56,614 bases of DNA from a virus. Shown here one piece after another: positions 52,435 to 56,614 of this stretch. The position numbers and the translations under genes were made by a program. A model generated the notes under the pieces. It made no database searches. It was not told the origin of the DNA and worked only from the letters and a program-made list of their open reading frames with translations. Every line of letters begins with the position of its first letter. Positions within the stretch are counted from its first letter, which is position 1. The DNA lies in IMG/VR virus record IMGVR_UViG_3300005537_000031, positions 1 to 56,614 of that record. One strand, 5' to 3'.

Positions 52435-55161
52435 TTAATTCCCCATGCACATCACAACGTACTTATATACGTTGGCGGCTGTCGGCGTTCCGTTTACGGT
52501 TACGACCAGCTGGGTCGCAGAGGTTGTCCAAGTGTGCGGTGGAGTGTTGAACGGAGTGGTAATGTCATTCCGCGAAATGATGCACTGCGGAGCCGCTGTC
52601 CACGTACCATCCTTGAATGTCACGGTGATGGTGGGATTTGCTCCCGGCGTGGTTCCAGCTGTCACGGAGAAGCTGAACGCCTGATCGAATCCGGTTGCGG
52701 CTGAGACCGCTGGCCCGGTTCCCCATCCGGCAGAGAGGACAATCGCTGCGTCCGCTCCGGAGAATGCCGTGCCTTGATTGGCCTTGTAACGACGCTCGGA
52801 CACATCGCTAGTGGCAGAGTTGCCAACCGCGCTCAGAACGCTATTGCCGAATGTTCCGTTGTTATAGGAACACTTCAGCGTGTGTGCCGTGGAATCCCCA
52901 TAACAAACTTCCTTCCCCGCCGCGCCGGACGGAGCAGTGGTCTCCGTAACCAGCATGTCGGTTGTGATGGCACAGGTGTCGCAGTTCTGGACTTTTAGAT
53001 TCGGCACGGCGGTGGTGCTGGCGACGATGAACGGCGCGGTTCCGGTCGTGACTGTGCTTTGAATCTGACCGCCGAATTGTGATGTCTCCGTGCCTATGGT
53101 CTTGATAGCGAATTTAGTTCCCGCTGTTGGGCCTGCTTCAATTCTTATACCATCCCATTCAGTGATGGTTGATCCTGCTCCCACGGTTGGAGTGTTGACA
53201 TGAAGCCCAGTATTCAATGCTTGGGTGAATGCCGCTGCTGCTGTGTCCGCTCGGGCGTAGATACCGGAACCTTCGGATGTGCTTGTAGATGATGTTACGG
53301 GCGCGGATTGGATGCCGATTTGAAATGCTCCGGTAAGATTTGAGTTGTTCTCTAAGATACCCGTTCCAGCCACGGCCCCCGCTCCAACTCCAAGGTTGGT
53401 CACGCGATAATTCCCTACTGTACTCATCCCTGTCGCGTCATAGACAGCATAATTAGAGGCTGCTGCAAACGTGTTGACCGCCGTGTCTGTCAGGCCTGGA
53501 GCGTAGATCGTGGAACCTGTAAGTGTAAGGTTGTTTGCTCCGGTGCCGCTGCCTGAATTCTTACCCTCATATAAAATACTTCCGCGAATCGTTGCTGTGC
53601 CACTTAGAACATTGAATAACGGCTGAAGTGTCCCATTGATCTGCGGCATGTTGAAGTAAGAATCCGATACCGTGATTCCATTGCCCACAACTATCAGTCC
53701 GGCAGCAGTAGGAGCCACAGCAGTCATGCGTGCATCCATGGCCTCGACCGTGGTATTGAGAGTGAGCGGGAAATCGAAGCCTTCATCCTGCCCCTGAAGG
53801 GTGATGTTGGTGGGAACGTTCGAGCCTGAGTTGATGACCACAGCCGAGCTGTGATTCGTGCCGATAACTCCGTTTAATATCTCAGTGTCCTTTTCAGATT
53901 CAAAATCAATGATCCCACGCAAATCCATTGCCTGTTTTGTCCATGCCTGTAGCACCACGCCATGCCCAATTTTTACCTCCGACATTGAAGTGGGACATCC
54001 CGTGAGAAGCGTTTGATACGGGCTGGCAAGCGATAAATCATTAGTGGCTGAAATGAACAGTGGTAGATCACCAATATATCCGCCGCCTATAATCTGAAAT
54101 TGTTCAGCTCCTACGTTGTAAACCGGAACAGTTCCGACCGCCGTTGCCGCTGGCCGCGTGTCCATGTAAACCCAGACATTTTCTAACTTATTTTCTTCTG
54201 AAAAACAGAATGTTCCGACTCCAGTTGATGAACCATTGCTAACTGCGTTGTCTCTTCCAAAGAGAAACCCAATTTCGCTTGGAGTTGGGAGTCCAGAGGG
54301 AACGCGAATACTAAAGTTCTTCAGACGGGAACGGCCTGATCCTGTAGCATCCCAGACCGGCGTAGAACCTGTATTGCCTAGCAACTGCGTTCCGGTTAAG
54401 CCGAAGTCCTGCCCTGCGAGAGTAGTGGAAAATTCTTCATTTGAGTTCGACCCGTACACGTCAAGATTGGTCTTGTTTGTATCATTGATCGTCGTATTGA
54501 CGCGACATTTTCCTGAAGGTAATTGCACTCCGCCTTGTCCCGCTGCATAGGCATTTACTAGGCAAGCTGTGATTGCTGCTGAATCATCCGTTCCTGTGAG
54601 CGTCGTTCCGTTCCACGTCGCATTACAGACTACCCCGTCTGTCCGGCAGTCACGAATTACCTTGCTCACGTTCAGGCCACCATTGGCCGATACTACTCCC
54701 GCGAATGTTCCCACACCTGTGAGGCTGACGCTCGTCCCGGTTGCTGCCCCGATATTTGGCGTTACGAGAGTTGGAGTGTTTGCGAATACGAGAGCACCAG
54801 TCCCGGTTTCGTCGCTGATTACGCCTAAGAGCTGCGCCGATGTCGTGGACGCGAATGCTCCAAGGTTGTTGGAGTAGCTGGCCGCTGAGAACACTTCCGA
54901 CGTGCTGACCGTGGTTCCATTGTCTGTCACGCTGGAATTCCCCAGCACTCCCGACGCGCCGTTCGTGTACTTCGGCAGCGTGTTGGTGGTTCCTGTGCCA
55001 GTGTTGATTGTCCCGGCGGGGAGGTTGGCTGCGGTGACGTTGCCATTGGCATTGATGTTGCCGTCCGCCTGGAGATTGTTGACATGCGTAGTCTGGGCGG
55101 AGGCCACCGCCATGGTGAGTAGCATGAACGCGAGCGCGATACTGCATGGTCTTCTTGTCAT
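52435..55161 (-). CDS. Tail spike/fibre with beta-helix domain and signal-like N-terminus
   Basis: ATG at 55161 overlaps the preceding stop and gives 908 residues. Residues 1-23 (MTRRPCSIALAFMLLTMAVA, then SAQ) read as a Sec signal peptide, which is odd for a virion protein. Repeats of the type FANTPTLVTPNIGAATGTSV lie near 120-140, as in many tail fibres. From about 190 the sequence has the entry of a right-handed beta-helix (DDSAAITACLVNAYAAGQGG, then VQLPSGKCRV), as in pectate-lyase-like tailspikes. The C-terminal part is beta-rich. The protein probably binds or degrades a surface polysaccharide. Confidence 0.75.
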   Translation of the reverse strand: MTRRPCSIALAFMLLTMAVASAQTTHVNNLQADGNINANGNVTAANLPAGTINTGTGTTNTLPKYTNGASGVLGNSSVTDNGTTVSTSEVFSAASYSNNLGAFASTTSAQLLGVISDETGTGALVFANTPTLVTPNIGAATGTSVSLTGVGTFAGVVSANGGLNVSKVIRDCRTDGVVCNATWNGTTLTGTDDSAAITACLVNAYAAGQGGVQLPSGKCRVNTTINDTNKTNLDVYGSNSNEEFSTTLAGQDFGLTGTQLLGNTGSTPVWDATGSGRSRLKNFSIRVPSGLPTPSEIGFLFGRDNAVSNGSSTGVGTFCFSEENKLENVWVYMDTRPAATAVGTVPVYNVGAEQFQIIGGGYIGDLPLFISATNDLSLASPYQTLLTGCPTSMSEVKIGHGVVLQAWTKQAMDLRGIIDFESEKDTEILNGVIGTNHSSAVVINSGSNVPTNITLQGQDEGFDFPLTLNTTVEAMDARMTAVAPTAAGLIVVGNGITVSDSYFNMPQINGTLQPLFNVLSGTATIRGSILYEGKNSGSGTGANNLTLTGSTIYAPGLTDTAVNTFAAASNYAVYDATGMSTVGNYRVTNLGVGAGAVAGTGILENNSNLTGAFQIGIQSAPVTSSTSTSEGSGIYARADTAAAAFTQALNTGLHVNTPTVGAGSTITEWDGIRIEAGPTAGTKFAIKTIGTETSQFGGQIQSTVTTGTAPFIVASTTAVPNLKVQNCDTCAITTDMLVTETTAPSGAAGKEVCYGDSTAHTLKCSYNNGTFGNSVLSAVGNSATSDVSERRYKANQGTAFSGADAAIVLSAGWGTGPAVSAATGFDQAFSFSVTAGTTPGANPTITVTFKDGTWTAAPQCIISRNDITTPFNTPPHTWTTSATQLVVTVNGTPTAANVYKYVVMCMGN

Positions 55162-55838
55162 AATGCCTGCTGCGAGCTGAAGGCGACGAGGTTGGTTCCA
55201 TCGAACACTCCGGCCTGCGAATTTATAGTATTGGCTGTGGTAATCAGGGACAGGAACCCCTTGATGTTCGAGGGATAGGCGAACGTGCGACCCCCCACGG
55301 CGTCCTCGATCAGCTTCAACACCACAATCGCACCAGCGGGGATGCCGCTCAACACCGGAGCGGTGACATTCCCCGTGAGTGTCATCTGGAAGGTAATCAT
55401 CGGGACCTTGCTGTTTACTCCAGGGCCTGCGAGAGCTGGAGTGGCAGAGAATGGGACGACGGTGAGCACAGGCCCGCCTCCGGAGGTCACGAGGGACGCC
55501 GCTGCCGCTTGCAGAGCCGCGCTGATGTCCTGCGAGTTCCCGGTGATGGTGATGAGCGTGTTGAACGACACTGGCGGGGTCGTACTGCTGACCACGTTGA
55601 ATCGCCATTGCGACGGCGTGGGGGTGATGGTGTCATTCCCCGCGAGAGGCATCGACATCACTCCGAAGGAATCGGTGAACCCAGGGACCACAACCTCGAA
55701 CTGTCCCTGTGGCACGCCGCCGCTGGTGTACGGCCCCGCGCCGGGAGTGGTGTTCTGACCCACGAACGAGGCGATTACCTGCGAGTTGACGTAAGGATTA
55801 CCCGCTGGATCCCGTACTGTGGCCGTCACCAGTGTCAT
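55158..55838 (-). CDS. Tail-fibre-like protein with carboxypeptidase-regulatory-like domain (226 aa)
   Basis: ATG at 55838 overlaps the preceding stop. The N-terminal region (TLVTATVRDPAGNPYVNSQV) is typical of the Ig-like 'regulatory-like' beta-sandwich used in adhesive fibres. A Val/Thr/Ile-rich region follows, and the C-terminus is more mixed (about residues 190-226). It is directly upstream of the spike gene and coupled to it, so it probably forms the spike's base or a connector. Confidence 0.65.
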   Translation of the reverse strand: MTLVTATVRDPAGNPYVNSQVIASFVGQNTTPGAGPYTSGGVPQGQFEVVVPGFTDSFGVMSMPLAGNDTITPTPSQWRFNVVSSTTPPVSFNTLITITGNSQDISAALQAAAASLVTSGGGPVLTVVPFSATPALAGPGVNSKVPMITFQMTLTGNVTAPVLSGIPAGAIVVLKLIEDAVGGRTFAYPSNIKGFLSLITTANTINSQAGVFDGTNLVAFSSQQAL

Positions 55839-56143
55839 CAGTAGACGCTCGCAGTGTAGGCCCCGCCCCCGGCGGCTGCCTGCTGGAATATGCCGTTCGA
55901 CGCAGGCATGTCGAAGGTGATGACGGTGTTTGCCGCTGTAGCCGCAGGGATGATGCCGATGATCGTTCCGCTGGCTGCGGAGGCGTTGTCGAAGAACACG
56001 ATGGCGTTGGCCCCAATCACCGTAGTGACCAGTACCTTGCACAGCCGCGATTGCGCGGCACGAATGGCGATCCCCGCGACGGCCTGCGCGTTGGTTACCG
56101 CCACGGTGAGGTCGCCGCCTCCGGAATATTGATGGACTGGCAT
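55838..56143 (-). CDS. Small beta-rich virion protein (101 aa)
   Basis: An Ala/Val/Ile/Thr-rich beta protein (MPVHQYSGGGDLTVAVTNAQ start) with one Cys and no long charged stretch. Its stop overlaps the start of the next gene. It could be a tail-associated or capsid-surface protein. Confidence 0.6.
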   Translation of the reverse strand: MPVHQYSGGGDLTVAVTNAQAVAGIAIRAAQSRLCKVLVTTVIGANAIVFFDNASAASGTIIGIIPAATAANTVITFDMPASNGIFQQAAAGGGAYTASVY

Positions 56144-56148
56144 GGGTT

Positions 56149-56614
56149 CTAGTCTCCTGTCTTGGCTGGAGTATCTCCTTCCAGCTCATCCCAATAAACT
56201 GTCTTTGTACTTCCATTCGGCATGCGGACTGTAACCTTACCCGCTGGGAACGCCACGACGGTAACATCCTCGCCGTTCAATCTCACCAGCTTGCCATAGG
56301 AACTTACGATGTCCTTCTGTGACATCTTGCGTAGGCGGGACACGTCGCGGGAGGACTCTGCCGTCGCTGGTGATTCATCTGCGGGAGGTTTCTTCGTGCT
56401 CCCGAATTTCAATTCCAGCGATCGCTGCACGGCTTGGGACTGCTCGGCGGGAGTCAGTTCGTTGAACTTCTTTCCGGGGAACAGCTCTTCGGTCGCACGG
56501 GCGAGGTGGCTAGTATCTCCCTTTGGCTTGGCCAGTTCCTTAAGCCTCGCAGCCTCGGGGTCACCGCCGGACTTCGCCGCGGCGTCCGCTTTCGCCTCGG
56601 CGGCGCGGATTCGC
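56149..56614 (-). CDS. C-terminal part of the internal virion-like protein (runs off right edge)
   Basis: The frame is open from base 56613 to a stop at 56149, giving 154 residues before the stop. It has no supported start in the window. The first part is Ala/Lys/Glu-rich (RIRAAEAKADAAAKSGGD), matching the style of the last residues at the left edge. A small beta domain of about 50 residues closes the protein (VVAFPAGKVTVRMPNGST). Joined to the frame at 1-1635 the product would have about 700 residues; a direct join needs two further bases to keep frame. Confidence 0.7.
   Translation of the reverse strand, partial: RIRAAEAKADAAAKSGGDPEAARLKELAKPKGDTSHLARATEELFPGKKFNELTPAEQSQAVQRSLELKFGSTKKPPADESPATAESSRDVSRLRKMSQKDIVSSYGKLVRLNGEDVTVVAFPAGKVTVRMPNGSTKTVYWDELEGDTPAKTGD

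Noticed and set aside
1-56614. Lysogeny genes, CRISPR arrays or insertion sequences
   Set aside because: No integrase, transposase, CI-type repressor, regularly spaced repeats or IS-type terminal repeats were found on either strand.

Overview
The window is an essentially complete genome of a tailed double-stranded DNA phage of about 56.6 kb, moderately GC-rich and densely coded. It encodes a large terminase, portal, scaffold, HK97-type capsid protein, an A-family DNA polymerase and a lysis cassette. There is no tape-measure, sheath or tube gene. The head genes are followed instead by short-tail adaptor/stopper-like proteins, Ala/Gly-rich internal virion-like proteins and a beta-helix spike, so a short-tailed (podovirus-like) virion is most likely. 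No integrase, transposase or CI-type repressor was recognised, so a lytic life style is likely. Purine-rich Shine-Dalgarno sites and a FlgJ-type endolysin point to a bacterial host, but the host cannot be named from the sequence.

There are two large divergent transcription units. From the divergent promoters at about 22.85-22.97 kb, the virion genes run leftward: regulators, terminase (16.8-18.6 kb), portal (14.0-15.8 kb), small basic proteins, scaffold, capsid, adaptor and tail proteins, and internal proteins. One long reading frame leaves the left edge and appears to re-enter at the right edge. The same leftward unit then continues through the tail spike and membrane proteins down to a terminator at 49.93 kb. 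The window is therefore best read as a circular or circularly permuted genome opened inside one gene.

The rightward unit (23.16-49.90 kb) carries a row of very small early genes, a UvrD-like helicase, a Spo11/Top6A-like protein with a TOPRIM domain, a Cas4/RecB-like nuclease, a RecA/Sak4-like ATPase, a PIF1-like helicase and a methyltransferase. A cassette-like stretch of zinc-ribbon and metabolic genes follows (PAPS-reductase-like, HCX5R phosphatase), then a 1014-residue fusion of a family-4 uracil-DNA glycosylase with an exonuclease and A-family polymerase. The unit ends with endolysin, holin, a Dam-type methyltransferase and a small exported protein. No primase or DnaB-type helicase was recognised. 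One gene (27.4-28.5 kb) runs against this unit, behind a 124-bp imperfect palindrome; it encodes a zinc-binding protein faintly reminiscent of plasmid Rep proteins.

The most unusual features are the palindrome and a promoter motif shared by the early promoter and the Spo11-like gene; two homing-endonuclease-like genes whose start codons lie inside hairpins; two places where the 5' end of a core gene is duplicated just upstream of it; a repeat encoding Gly-Asp-Ala at the ends of three consecutive genes; the glycosylase-polymerase fusion with two extra zinc-finger inserts; a cluster of tiny Lys/Arg/His-rich proteins near the capsid genes; and two intergenic regions with tRNA-like folds.
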